Assembly (NCBI GenBank): GCA_026392815.1
Contig: JAPLBI010000178.1
Coordinates: 1 to 11,111, forward strand
Length of the DNA: 11,111 nt
Direction: 5' to 3'
Source of the DNA: Actinomycetota bacterium
Lineage (GTDB): Bacteria > Actinomycetota > Actinomycetes > Nanopelagicales > Nanopelagicaceae
In this document: piece by piece, positions 1 to 6,634 of the stretch
How positions within the stretch are numbered: position 1 is the stretch's first letter
Layout of the letters: each line of letters begins with the position of its first letter
Made by a program: the position numbers and the translations under genes
Notes under the pieces: model-generated
Seen by the model: only the letters and a program-made list of their open reading frames with translations
The model's database searches: none
What the model was told of the DNA's origin: nothing

Positions 1-117
1 GCGGAGTTGAGCAATGTTTTAGGCTCAGACTCCTATCGGAGTTGAGCAATCTTCTAGGCTCAGACTCCTATCGGAGTTGAGCAATCTTCTAGGCTCAGAC
101 TCCTAGCGGAGTTGAGC
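1..117 (-). repeat. 35-bp tandem repeat array, three full copies plus a partial copy, each copy able to fold
   Basis: Full copies lie at 2-36, 37-71 and 72-106, and an 11-base partial copy at 107-117. Copies 2 and 3 differ at one base (the last). Copy 1 differs from them in the spacer, GTTTT against CTTCT. Each copy contains GGAGTTGAGC and, after a 10-base spacer, GCTCAGACTCC. These are complementary apart from one bulged base, so neighbouring copies can pair. The array may continue past the window edge. There are no unique spacers, so it is not CRISPR. The partial copy forms the last codons of the upstream gene. Confidence 0.9.
23..117 (-). terminator. Three tandem stem-loops, possible multi-hairpin transcription terminator
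   Basis: In the transcript direction, hairpins can form at 117-93, 82-58 and 47-23. Each has a 10-bp stem (GCUCAACUCC with GGAGUCUGAGC, one bulged C) and a four-base loop, GCUA or GAUA. They are separated by 10-nt spacers. The array follows the last gene of the left-hand cassette. No clear U-tract follows any hairpin; the spacers read CTAGAAGATT and, in the last copy, CTAAAACATT. Actinobacterial terminators often lack a U-tract and can occur in tandem, so termination is plausible. RNA stabilisation or protein binding are alternatives. Confidence 0.5.
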
Positions 118-750
118 TAAGTACCAGTTCCACTGCCACGTCTCACGCGGAGATGTCTCCAATGAGTCTTTAAATTCAGGGAAGGTATAGACCAGCAGCG
201 CCGTGCCACCAGGTAGAACAGTCGTTGGCCGTGAGTCGCTGACAATCGGGGTGTGATTGGTGAAGATGCCAAGTGATGGAGCAGTCGAAATCAAATCTTG
301 AGTGTTGTTCTGCAGACTCAAAACCCAAGTAACCGGACACTGTCCCCTGCCGCATCGCTCCCAAGAAATCTGTAAGCCCGTTGCCGTTAAACCACCGAGA
401 GTGTCACCGATTCCACCAGCGCCACTAATTGCACCTAGATCACCGACGCTCTGTTCCCATGTAACTGGGTAATCAGATTGCAAGCCAATTATCTCTGGCT
501 GACTTCCTGAATTAGCGCCGTTAACTCCGCTATCAGATGCCACAATAATTGGAGCGGGTCTTTGAATTACTTCGTATATTCCAATGCTGGCTGCGCCAAC
601 GGCAATTACACCAAGTAAGGCAACAAGTGCGCGACGAATTCTTTGGCGGCGTACTTTGGCGATAATAATCGGAGCGAGGTCACGATTTTCCAGGACGCCA
701 AGTGCCATCCACTGCATCTCGCGTTTAATTAGCGGATCTACATCACTCAT
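103..750 (-). CDS. Single-pass membrane protein of unknown function, paired with a sigma factor
   Basis: This 215-residue protein was not recognised. It has a cytoplasmic-looking N-terminus of about 31 residues, a basic patch (KVRRQRIRR, 32-40), one membrane segment at about 41-63 and an exported region of about 150 residues. The exported region is Gly/Ser-rich at 73-120 and then holds what looks like a beta-rich domain with Cys133 and Cys138 (CGRGQC), which might form a disulfide. Its ATG overlaps the end of the sigma-factor gene by 8 nt (ATGAGTGA), which suggests translational coupling. By position and topology it could be an anti-sigma factor or an envelope partner of the sigma factor. It lacks the HxxxCxxC zinc motif of ZAS anti-sigma factors, so that role is inference. 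The last four codons and the TAG stop lie in the repeat array. Confidence 0.75.
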   Translation of the reverse strand: MSDVDPLIKREMQWMALGVLENRDLAPIIIAKVRRQRIRRALVALLGVIAVGAASIGIYEVIQRPAPIIVASDSGVNGANSGSQPEIIGLQSDYPVTWEQSVGDLGAISGAGGIGDTLGGLTATGLQISWERCGRGQCPVTWVLSLQNNTQDLISTAPSLGIFTNHTPIVSDSRPTTVLPGGTALLVYTFPEFKDSLETSPRETWQWNWYLAQLR

Positions 751-1345
751 TGTTATCCACCACTTCCGCGATTACTGTTTCGATTTCAGATGGTCGCTGA
801 GAACTTCCAGTCAACTCTTTATTTGCAGATTTCTCTAGCTCTGGAACTAACTCGACATAGGCGGCTACCGCTGCTTTGCCGCGGGCTAAGTGTGAAGCTG
901 CAGTGCCCATTGGAATCTGCAGAACGTCTGCGACCTCACGCAACACCATTCCATGTTCGTAGATTAAAACTAGAACTGCACGCTGTGCCGCACTGAGGGA
1001 TTTAAGAGCTGCCTGAACAAGCAAGCGCTGAGTTACATCATCTGTTTGATCAACTAAGTCGCGAATATTTTCAGCCAGATCCCAGGAAGTTTCCTTCTCT
1101 TGCTGGCGGCGCAACCATTTGCGACGCATATCTGCGTGCTTACTAACCATTACACGCATTAAATATGCCTCAGGATTTTCGTGGCTGCGGATCTTGCTCC
1201 AGCGCTTGTAAACATCTGCCAGCGCTTCTTGTAGAACATCTTCGGCGTTCTGGGTATCGAAACAAATTACCTTTGCAGCACGCAGAAACGCCTTCTGGTT
1301 TTCGCGTAACCAGAGGGTGAACTCAACTTGGTTCTGTTGGCTCAT
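743..1345 (-). CDS. SigE-family (ECF-like) RNA polymerase sigma factor
   Basis: This is a sigma-70 family factor of about 200 residues with only regions 2 and 4. Region 2 spans about 16-80 and includes the core-binding helix DVLQEAL (36-42) and the -10-reading segment around YLMRVMVSKHADMRRK. Region 4 spans about 110-162, with a helix-turn-helix at about 132-158 (GMVLREVADVLQIPMGTAASHLARG). A tail of about 40 residues follows and looks disordered. I chose ATG at 1343-1345 because GGAG (1351-1354) stands 5 nt upstream; an in-frame GTG at 1349-1351 would overlap that GGAG. The gene follows the MFS transporter by 21 nt and overlaps the downstream membrane-protein gene, so it is probably co-transcribed with both. 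It would direct polymerase to a specific promoter set; the regulon cannot be read from this window. Confidence 0.88.
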   Translation of the reverse strand: MSQQNQVEFTLWLRENQKAFLRAAKVICFDTQNAEDVLQEALADVYKRWSKIRSHENPEAYLMRVMVSKHADMRRKWLRRQQEKETSWDLAENIRDLVDQTDDVTQRLLVQAALKSLSAAQRAVLVLIYEHGMVLREVADVLQIPMGTAASHLARGKAAVAAYVELVPELEKSANKELTGSSQRPSEIETVIAEVVDNNE

Positions 1346-1350
1346 ACGCA

Positions 1351-1354
1351 CTCC
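1351..1354 (-). promoter_or_regulatory. Ribosome binding site deciding the sigma-factor start
   Basis: On the minus strand GGAG occurs at 1354-1351, 5 nt before ATG 1345. It runs into the alternative GTG at 1351, which makes that codon an unlikely start. The site lies in the short gap after the MFS stop codon. Confidence 0.7.
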
Positions 1355-1366
1355 ATGAGAGGAAGG

Positions 1367-2530
1367 TTACCTGCTTGCTGCACCAAAGAGCGAGGTTGCC
1401 AGTAATACGGACAGCCCAATAAATACTCCGCTTGCGCCAGCCGATGCGGCAAGTGCGCCTGCGGCGGCCGGTACTAAAAATTGTCCAAAGCGGTTACCCA
1501 TTAAGCGCGCTGAAACCGCAAGGGCGCGTTCATTAGCCGCCGTCTTTTGTGAAACTAGCGACATAGTTAACGGCTGGCCAATTCCGAGTGAAAATCCTGC
1601 GATAAAGACAATGGCGCCAAGAGTAAGTGGTGTTTTTGCAAAGGCCATACCTGCACACGCAATAACAGAGACCGTGGTGCTGACCATTAACAATTGATAC
1701 GTAGAGAAACGTGCACTTAGCCTGCCAAGGAAGAAACGAGAGATCATCGTTGTGCCAGCACGAATTGCCAAAATAATTCCGATTGCATATGGTGAGAAAT
1801 TATTTTCTGTTCCGAATAAAGGTAAGAAAACTACAAGAACATCAGCAACTGATGAGATTGCGAGCGAGACATAGATAGCAGCCAAAATTCCAGGCTTCTT
1901 AAGTAACGCAATTGCTGCAGCGTAAGTGCCTTCATCAGACTTAGCTTCAACACTTGGTTTCTCTTTACGCCAGTTGATAACCGGCACTAGTGCAACCACA
2001 CAAAGTAAGAAACCCAAAAGAAATGCGTTCGATGTCGATTTAGGTAGCGTTCCATCAGAGCCAGCAACGAGTGCAGCAACTAGCGGTCCAACCAAGTGAC
2101 CAAGGGAAGCGCTAAAGGTGTAGTAACCAAAATACTTATCGTAATTTTCACGAGGTGCGCGAAGCGCAACCATTGATTGGCCACCGACCATGCATGCCAG
2201 GTGTGAAATACCAGCAAAGGCAGTTGCGATCGCAAGAGTTAATACCGAGTTAGCAAAGACCAGGGCAACGGCAGTTAGCGCCATAGATAAAGTCCCGGCG
2301 ATTATGAATTTTCCCTCACCGATCTTTCCGACGAGTCGGCCAAATTGCAGCGCTAAGAGAACTGGAAAGAGTGCATAGAGCGCAGCAACTACGCCAATTT
2401 CATATGTACTGGCATCTAGTTCGATCGCCCGATAGGTAATCATCGGGCGCAGAACATAGATCGTTGCCTGGGTAAGGGTAGAACTCAGTAAGAGCGGGCG
2501 TGCCCAAGGCAAGAGTTTTTCGGGAGCCAT
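1367..2530 (-). CDS. Major facilitator superfamily (MFS) transporter
   Basis: This 387-residue polytopic protein has about 12 hydrophobic segments in two six-helix halves, joined by a charged loop at about 187-203 (WRKEKPSVEAKSDEG). The motif-A-like loop between helices 2 and 3 is GRLVGKIGEGK (64-74), and a degenerate counterpart, GRLSARFS (269-276), lies in the second half. Length and layout are normal for a proton-linked MFS porter. The substrate and direction cannot be told from sequence. The ATG directly abuts the tctA stop codon (TAA then ATG, no gap) and no Shine-Dalgarno sequence is visible, so translation probably depends on reinitiation after tctA. Co-transcription with tctCBA suggests a related substrate or export of its product; that is inference. 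Confidence 0.88.
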   Translation of the reverse strand: MAPEKLLPWARPLLLSSTLTQATIYVLRPMITYRAIELDASTYEIGVVAALYALFPVLLALQFGRLVGKIGEGKFIIAGTLSMALTAVALVFANSVLTLAIATAFAGISHLACMVGGQSMVALRAPRENYDKYFGYYTFSASLGHLVGPLVAALVAGSDGTLPKSTSNAFLLGFLLCVVALVPVINWRKEKPSVEAKSDEGTYAAAIALLKKPGILAAIYVSLAISSVADVLVVFLPLFGTENNFSPYAIGIILAIRAGTTMISRFFLGRLSARFSTYQLLMVSTTVSVIACAGMAFAKTPLTLGAIVFIAGFSLGIGQPLTMSLVSQKTAANERALAVSARLMGNRFGQFLVPAAAGALAASAGASGVFIGLSVLLATSLFGAASR

Positions 2531-4027
2531 TTACTTTTTTAGAGCAAGCTTCTTCTTAAAGTTCCAAACTAGCGGTCCAATAACTACTACAAAGAGAATT
2601 ACATAGAGAATTTTGGACATTGACGTTGCATATAGCGCGCTGAATTCTCCACCGCTGATCTGCAGCGCCCGACGCATCTGAAGCTCAGCCATCGGCCCAA
2701 GGATTACGCCGATGATCAAAGGAGTGATCGGTACTCCAAAACGACGGAATGCAAAACCAATTACACCCACGCCCAGTGCAATCCAAAGATCAAAGATCGC
2801 GTTGTTAACAACATATGCACCCATAAGTGCGAATGAGGTAATGCCAGAGAAGAGATAGGGGCGCGGAATGTTGAGAAGTTTTGCCCAGACGCGCACAAGC
2901 GGCAAGTTGAGCAACAAGAGCAAGGTGTTACCGATAAAGAGTGAAGCGATTAAGGTCCAAACGATTTCAGGGTTTGTTGAAAATAGCATCGGACCAGGTT
3001 GAATGTTGTAGGTTTGAAGTGCTACAAGAATTACCGCAGCAGTTGCTGATGTTGGAAGACCAAGTGCAAGAAGTGGAACTAACGCTCCAGCAGCATTGGC
3101 ATTGTTGGCAGCTTCTGGACCTGCAACGCCTTCAATTGCGCCGTGACCAAATTCATCTTTATTCTTTGATAAAGATTTTTCTGCGGCATAACTTAAAAAT
3201 GTTGGGACTTCAGAGCCACCAGCAGGAATAACTCCTAATGGAAAACCAATCGCTGTTCCGCGAAGCCAGGGGCGCCAAGAACGTTTTAAGTCTTGGCGAG
3301 TCATGATCGCCTTGCCCTTCATCGGGATTATCGACCAACCGGTTGCTTTCGCACGGCCTGCGATATACAAAGCCTCACCAAGTGCAAAGAGGGAAACAAT
3401 TACCGTAACGGTTTCGATTCCATCGATGGCATGGAGATTTCCAAAGGTTAAGCGAACTGCTCCAGATTGCAGATCAGAACCAACTATGCCGATAACTAGG
3501 CCTACGCCAAGGGATGCCATACCGCGCAACATTGAGTTGCCTAAGAGCGTTCCGACCGTTGTAAAGGCGATCAACATCAGCGCAAAGAAATCTGCCGCCG
3601 TAACTTTAAAGGCCCATTCGGCAAGTGAAGGGGCGGTAAATGCCAAGATCGCAGTTGCAATTGTGCCTGCGACGAATGAACCAATAGCTGCAGTTGCAAG
3701 TGCAGAACCAGCGCGCCCGCGCTTTGCCATTTGGTGGCCTTCAAGTGCCGTTATTACCGAGCCTGATTCACCTGGTGTATTTAATAAAATAGAGGTTGTA
3801 GATCCGCCGTACATCGCACCGTAGTAAATAGCGGCGAACATAATTAGCGCAGATGCTGGGCTGACTGAGTAAGTAATTGGTAGCAAGAGTGCGATGGCAA
3901 GTGCGGGTCCGATACCGGGAAGAACACCGACTAGCGTTCCAAGAATTGTTCCGATCAGACCGAAGAGAAGATTGTTTAAGGTAAGGGCTGAGGCAAAACC
4001 CTCCATAAGTGAGTTAAAACTACTCAT
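2531..4027 (-). CDS. tctA: Tripartite tricarboxylate transporter, large permease subunit TctA
   Basis: This is the large membrane subunit (498 residues, about 12 helices) of a TTT-family importer, which moves carboxylates such as citrate across the cytoplasmic membrane using an ion gradient and a TctC-type binding protein. Family signatures are clear: GVLPGIGP (34-41), [20 protein letters not shown] (68-87), [16 protein letters not shown] (265-280), and the conserved stretch at 300-332 with [12 protein letters not shown] and [10 protein letters not shown]. The length matches the family. The start overlaps the tctB stop by 4 nt (ATGA, 4024-4027). The protein ends in a lysine-rich tail (KKKLALKK). 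The substrate is not predictable from sequence, since TTT systems take varied carboxylates. Confidence 0.96.
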   Translation of the reverse strand: MSSFNSLMEGFASALTLNNLLFGLIGTILGTLVGVLPGIGPALAIALLLPITYSVSPASALIMFAAIYYGAMYGGSTTSILLNTPGESGSVITALEGHQMAKRGRAGSALATAAIGSFVAGTIATAILAFTAPSLAEWAFKVTAADFFALMLIAFTTVGTLLGNSMLRGMASLGVGLVIGIVGSDLQSGAVRLTFGNLHAIDGIETVTVIVSLFALGEALYIAGRAKATGWSIIPMKGKAIMTRQDLKRSWRPWLRGTAIGFPLGVIPAGGSEVPTFLSYAAEKSLSKNKDEFGHGAIEGVAGPEAANNANAAGALVPLLALGLPTSATAAVILVALQTYNIQPGPMLFSTNPEIVWTLIASLFIGNTLLLLLNLPLVRVWAKLLNIPRPYLFSGITSFALMGAYVVNNAIFDLWIALGVGVIGFAFRRFGVPITPLIIGVILGPMAELQMRRALQISGGEFSALYATSMSKILYVILFVVVIGPLVWNFKKKLALKK

Positions 4028-4512
4028 TCAAAGACCCCCAGAATTCCTGCTGGAAGGCTGACGTTTAACCCTTTAGAGAATGCGAAGTAAACAATTAGAG
4101 AAAAAATTACAGAGATAGCTAAATTTTTAAGAAGGTTTTTTGCACCGTATGCAAAGGCAACACCGAAGAAAACGACGGAGGATGCGATGATAAATCCTGC
4201 GCGCTCAATTAAAAGTGGGTAGGTCAACATTGAGCCAGCGACCATGGCTAAAGATTTAAAATCTGTTTTTTCTACTACTTCGCCAAACTCGGTTCCTTCA
4301 GGAATCCCGAGGTTTCCGCGGAAAATTTGTACAAATAAACCAAGGGAAATGAAGATGACAAAACCGCTAACGAGGTAAGGGAAAACCTGTGGACCAACGG
4401 TTCCAGAACCCGGTGGAACTAACATCTTAGAAGTATCGTAGAGAACGACCAGTCCAAGAATTAGGAGAGAGCCTGCAAAAGCAAGCTCTCCCCCAATCTT
4501 CTTAGATTTCAA
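4024..4512 (-). CDS. tctB: Tripartite tricarboxylate transporter, small permease subunit TctB
   Basis: This 162-residue protein has four hydrophobic segments (about 9-25, 43-63, 86-102 and a longer pair from 106 to 147), as usual for TctB, which pairs with TctA in the membrane. Family marks are GPQVFPYLVSG (40-50) after the first helix and the C-terminal SLPAGILG (152-159). The start is TTG at 4510-4512. No ATG occurs before residue 30, and a later start would remove the first helix. There is no good Shine-Dalgarno; the TTG lies 6 nt after the tctC stop, so coupling to tctC translation is likely. A stable hairpin is encoded at codons 7-17. The stop overlaps the tctA start. Confidence 0.9.
   Translation of the reverse strand: MKSKKIGGELAFAGSLLILGLVVLYDTSKMLVPPGSGTVGPQVFPYLVSGFVIFISLGLFVQIFRGNLGIPEGTEFGEVVEKTDFKSLAMVAGSMLTYPLLIERAGFIIASSVVFFGVAFAYGAKNLLKNLAISVIFSLIVYFAFSKGLNVSLPAGILGVFE
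4464..4493 (-). promoter_or_regulatory. Tetraloop hairpin inside the 5' end of tctB
   Basis: In the transcript, GGGGAGAGCUUGC pairs with GCAGGCUCUCUCC across a UUUU loop: 13 continuous base pairs, two of them G-U. It begins about 19 nt into tctB. Placed between the binding-protein gene and the permease genes, it could protect the 3' end of a processed tctC transcript or reduce passage into tctBA. It also hides a GGGGGAG stretch. Function is inferred; the pairing is seen directly. Confidence 0.55.
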
Positions 4513-4518
4513 AAGGAC

Positions 4519-5640
4519 TTATGCCAAACCGAGTGAAACTAGTGTGGCTGTGATGTCCTTCTTTTGTGAAGCAAGGAATGCTTCGAAATCCTTGCCGTAG
4601 TCAGACTGATTCTGCCAATCCTTAGCAACCAAAGTTGCCTTCCAGGCATCGCCAGCGCGAGTTACGTCAACAACCTTAAGCCAGTTAACGCGCTCTGCTT
4701 CAGTAAGTGTTGCTGGAGCAAGAACTCCACGCCAGTTACCGAATACGAAGTTGATGCCTTGAGCAGTCAAAGTTTGACCCTTGATTGACTTCAAACGCTT
4801 TGGTGATGAAAGTGCGAGAACGCGAAGCTTTCCGGCCTTAACGAATGAAGCGAATTCAGATGTACCTGAAACGCCAGCAACTGTCTGTCCGCTGAGTACT
4901 GAAGTTGTAACTTCTCCACCACCAGCGTATGGAACGTAGTTCATTGCTGTGGCTTTTCCGCCAGCCTTTTCAACTAGAAGACCCATGAATACATGGTCAA
5001 CAGTTCCCTTAGATCCACCTGCGATTGCAAGCTTAGGATTTGCAACGATATCTTCTAGTAGTTGATTAATTGTCTTGTACTTAGAAGATGTAGGGACAAC
5101 GATCGCTTCATATTCGCGCATCAGCCCTGAGATCGCCTTTGAATCTGCTTGAACAAGCTTTGACTTAGTTGAAGCTACGCCTGCAACCATCGCAAAACCG
5201 GTAATAAATGCAACATCCTTTGACTTTTGATCCTGGAAGTATCCAAGGCCAACAGTTCCGGATCCACCAGACTTGTATGAAACTGTGTAATCGCTAAGCA
5301 TGCCTTCTGCCTTCATAGCATCAGCAAATGCGATTGCAGTGGTGCCGTAACCGCCACCAACGCCAGATGAAGCAACCCATTCAAGCTTTGAAAGTGGAGT
5401 TACATCTTTATACCACCACTTCAACTTGCCCTTCAGGGTTCCAGTTGACACTACTAAACATGTTAGGTCAGAGCCTTCGACTCCGCGACCCTTTGCTACG
5501 CGATCTGCCTTAACGCAATCATCGCCAGCCACTGCAATTGCTGGAGCTTTCGGTGCAGCAGTTGCTGTTGGAGCAACAGTTGCGACCATTGAAAGCGTCA
5601 ATGATGCAACTAGTGCACCTGCAAATTTCTTTTTTAACAT
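4519..5640 (-). CDS. tctC: Tripartite tricarboxylate transporter, extracytoplasmic binding protein TctC
   Basis: This 373-residue secreted binding protein captures the carboxylate and delivers it to TctA/TctB. A Sec signal peptide is clear: KKK, a hydrophobic core at about 7-22 and an Ala-rich cleavage region ending near residue 29 (TATAAP). There is no lipobox cysteine at the cleavage site. After an Ala/Pro linker comes an unusual segment at about 41-78 with Cys42, Cys61 and a WWY end. The TctC domain follows (about 86-373), with SGGSGTVGLGY (124-134), VPYAGGGE (236-243) and GNWRGVLAP (301-309). I chose ATG 5638-5640 because AGGAG (5648-5652) is 7 nt upstream; a TTG one codon earlier is only 4 nt away. 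It is the first gene of the left-hand cassette. Confidence 0.94.
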   Translation of the reverse strand: MLKKKFAGALVASLTLSMVATVAPTATAAPKAPAIAVAGDDCVKADRVAKGRGVEGSDLTCLVVSTGTLKGKLKWWYKDVTPLSKLEWVASSGVGGGYGTTAIAFADAMKAEGMLSDYTVSYKSGGSGTVGLGYFQDQKSKDVAFITGFAMVAGVASTKSKLVQADSKAISGLMREYEAIVVPTSSKYKTINQLLEDIVANPKLAIAGGSKGTVDHVFMGLLVEKAGGKATAMNYVPYAGGGEVTTSVLSGQTVAGVSGTSEFASFVKAGKLRVLALSSPKRLKSIKGQTLTAQGINFVFGNWRGVLAPATLTEAERVNWLKVVDVTRAGDAWKATLVAKDWQNQSDYGKDFEAFLASQKKDITATLVSLGLA

Positions 5641-5689
5641 CAAAACTCTCCTTTAAGAGTATGCCCACGAGGGATGGGGTTTGAGAAAG

Positions 5690-5717
5690 GTTATGCGTTA
5701 CTACCTAGTCAGGTAAA
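5690..5717 (-). promoter_or_regulatory. Candidate promoter for tctC
   Basis: On the minus strand, TTTACC (5717-5712) and CATAAC (5695-5690) are separated by 16 nt and each match the sigma-70 -35 and -10 consensus at four of six positions. This would give a leader of roughly 40 nt. The match is weak and is supported mainly by position upstream of a cassette that starts after a 141-nt gap. Confidence 0.3.
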
Positions 5718-5732
5718 GGGATTTAGGTAACG
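5696..5732. promoter_or_regulatory. Nested inverted repeats upstream of tctC, candidate operator
   Basis: An outer pair CGTTAC (5696-5701) and GTAACG (5727-5732) encloses an inner pair TACCT (5702-5706) and AGGTA (5711-5715) with a 4-bp centre. AGGTA recurs at 5725-5729, next to the outer right arm. The cluster overlaps the spacer of the candidate tctC promoter, as expected for a repressor site. The rest of the 5641-5781 gap shows only the ribosome binding site and no convincing terminator after map. Confidence 0.4.
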
Positions 5733-5781
5733 TTTTAATACTAATTTGTGAGGTCAGACACTTCTTTTAGACCCTTGAGCG

Positions 5782-6594
5782 TTAGGGGAGAAGGTCGGAA
5801 ACTGCAACGCCGAGAGAGGCAAGTTTTGCCCGTCCCCCGTCAGCGGCTGTTAAAACAAATGGCTTTCCATCTGGCAGAAGTGCAAATGAATGCTCGAAGT
5901 GGGCACCTCGCGATTTATCTTGTGAGATAACTGTCCAGTCATCACCTAAAACTTTTGTCTTATGAGTTCCGCGAGTAATCATCGGCTCAATGGCAAGTGC
6001 CATTCCGATAATTAACTCGGGACCGTTGCCGCCCTTACCAAAGTTTAAAACATGTGGCTCTTGATGCATCTCAGTACCGATGCCGTGGCCACCGTACTCT
6101 TGCAGAATTCCGTACTTCCCTTGCGAATCAATATATTTTTCAATTGCTGCGCTGATATCAGTAAGGTGCGCACCTAATTTACCAGCGGCAATTCCGCGCC
6201 ACATTGATTCTTCACATACATCCATAAGTTTTTGGTCTTGTATATCAACGGTGCCTACGCCGACAGAGAATGCGGCATCTCCATGCCAACCATCAATAAT
6301 GGCGCCGCAATCTACGGAAACTAAATCACCATCGTTGATAAGGCGATCCCCAGGTATTCCATGGACGATTTCTTCATTTATCGAAACACAGATTGATGCG
6401 GGAAAGCCGTGATAGTTGAGAAAGTTGGGAGTTGCACCGTTTCTCTTAATGCAGGCTGCTGCAACTGCATCGAGTGCGCTAGTTGTCATTCCTGGCTTAA
6501 TCGCAGCGCGTATCGCTTGGTGAATTTCGGCGACGACTAAACCGGCACGGCGCATTACCTTTAACTGATCAAGGGTTTTTATCTGGATCGCCAT
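5782..6594 (-). CDS. map: Type I methionine aminopeptidase
   Basis: This enzyme removes the initiator methionine from new proteins in the cytosol. With the start at MAIQIKTLDQLK it is 270 residues, the normal length for a type I enzyme. All five metal ligands of the two-metal site are present: Asp95 (VDCGA), Asp106 (HGDAAF), His170 (GGHGIG), Glu203 (AIEPMI) and Glu234 (HFEHSF). His78 (VHGIPG) matches the conserved substrate-site histidine. The open frame continues 30 codons further upstream into adk, but the extra residues do not resemble the family. The Shine-Dalgarno sequence is weak. Its place after secY-adk matches many actinobacteria. The next gene is tctC rather than infA. Confidence 0.95.
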   Translation of the reverse strand: MAIQIKTLDQLKVMRRAGLVVAEIHQAIRAAIKPGMTTSALDAVAAACIKRNGATPNFLNYHGFPASICVSINEEIVHGIPGDRLINDGDLVSVDCGAIIDGWHGDAAFSVGVGTVDIQDQKLMDVCEESMWRGIAAGKLGAHLTDISAAIEKYIDSQGKYGILQEYGGHGIGTEMHQEPHVLNFGKGGNGPELIIGMALAIEPMITRGTHKTKVLGDDWTVISQDKSRGAHFEHSFALLPDGKPFVLTAADGGRAKLASLGVAVSDLLP

Positions 6595-6595
6595 A

Positions 6596-6619
6596 AAAGT
6601 ACTGCCATGAATGTACTTT
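6596..6619 (-). promoter_or_regulatory. Small hairpin just upstream of map
   Basis: AAAGTAC (6596-6602) and GTACTTT (6613-6619) form a perfect 7-bp inverted repeat with a 10-base loop. It lies between the adk stop and the map ATG, one base from the start codon. A TATAAA-like -10 element overlaps its upstream arm without a clear -35 box. It may limit ribosome access or mark a weak internal promoter; the role is uncertain. Confidence 0.35.
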
Positions 6620-6634
6620 ATATAAAATCTTTTA

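Noticed and set aside
1..117. CRISPR array
   Set aside because: The whole 35-bp period is repeated without unique spacers, and no cas gene is present.
103..750. Zinc-binding (ZAS) anti-sigma factor
   Set aside because: No HxxxCxxC motif in the cytoplasmic part; the only cysteines are in the exported domain.
1346..1351. GTG start two codons upstream for the sigma factor
   Set aside because: Its first base is part of the GGAG ribosome binding site; ATG 1345 has correct 5-nt spacing.
3303..3824. Plus-strand open frame of 173 codons
   Set aside because: It lies entirely opposite tctA, which has full family motifs; the plus-strand product shows low-complexity composition and no recognised domain.
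5641..5781. Intrinsic terminator after map
   Set aside because: Only a weak GGTC/GACC pairing with a long loop and no U-tract was found after the map stop.
6080..6412. Plus-strand open frame opposite map
   Set aside because: The minus strand encodes catalytic residues of methionine aminopeptidase; the opposite frame has no supporting features.
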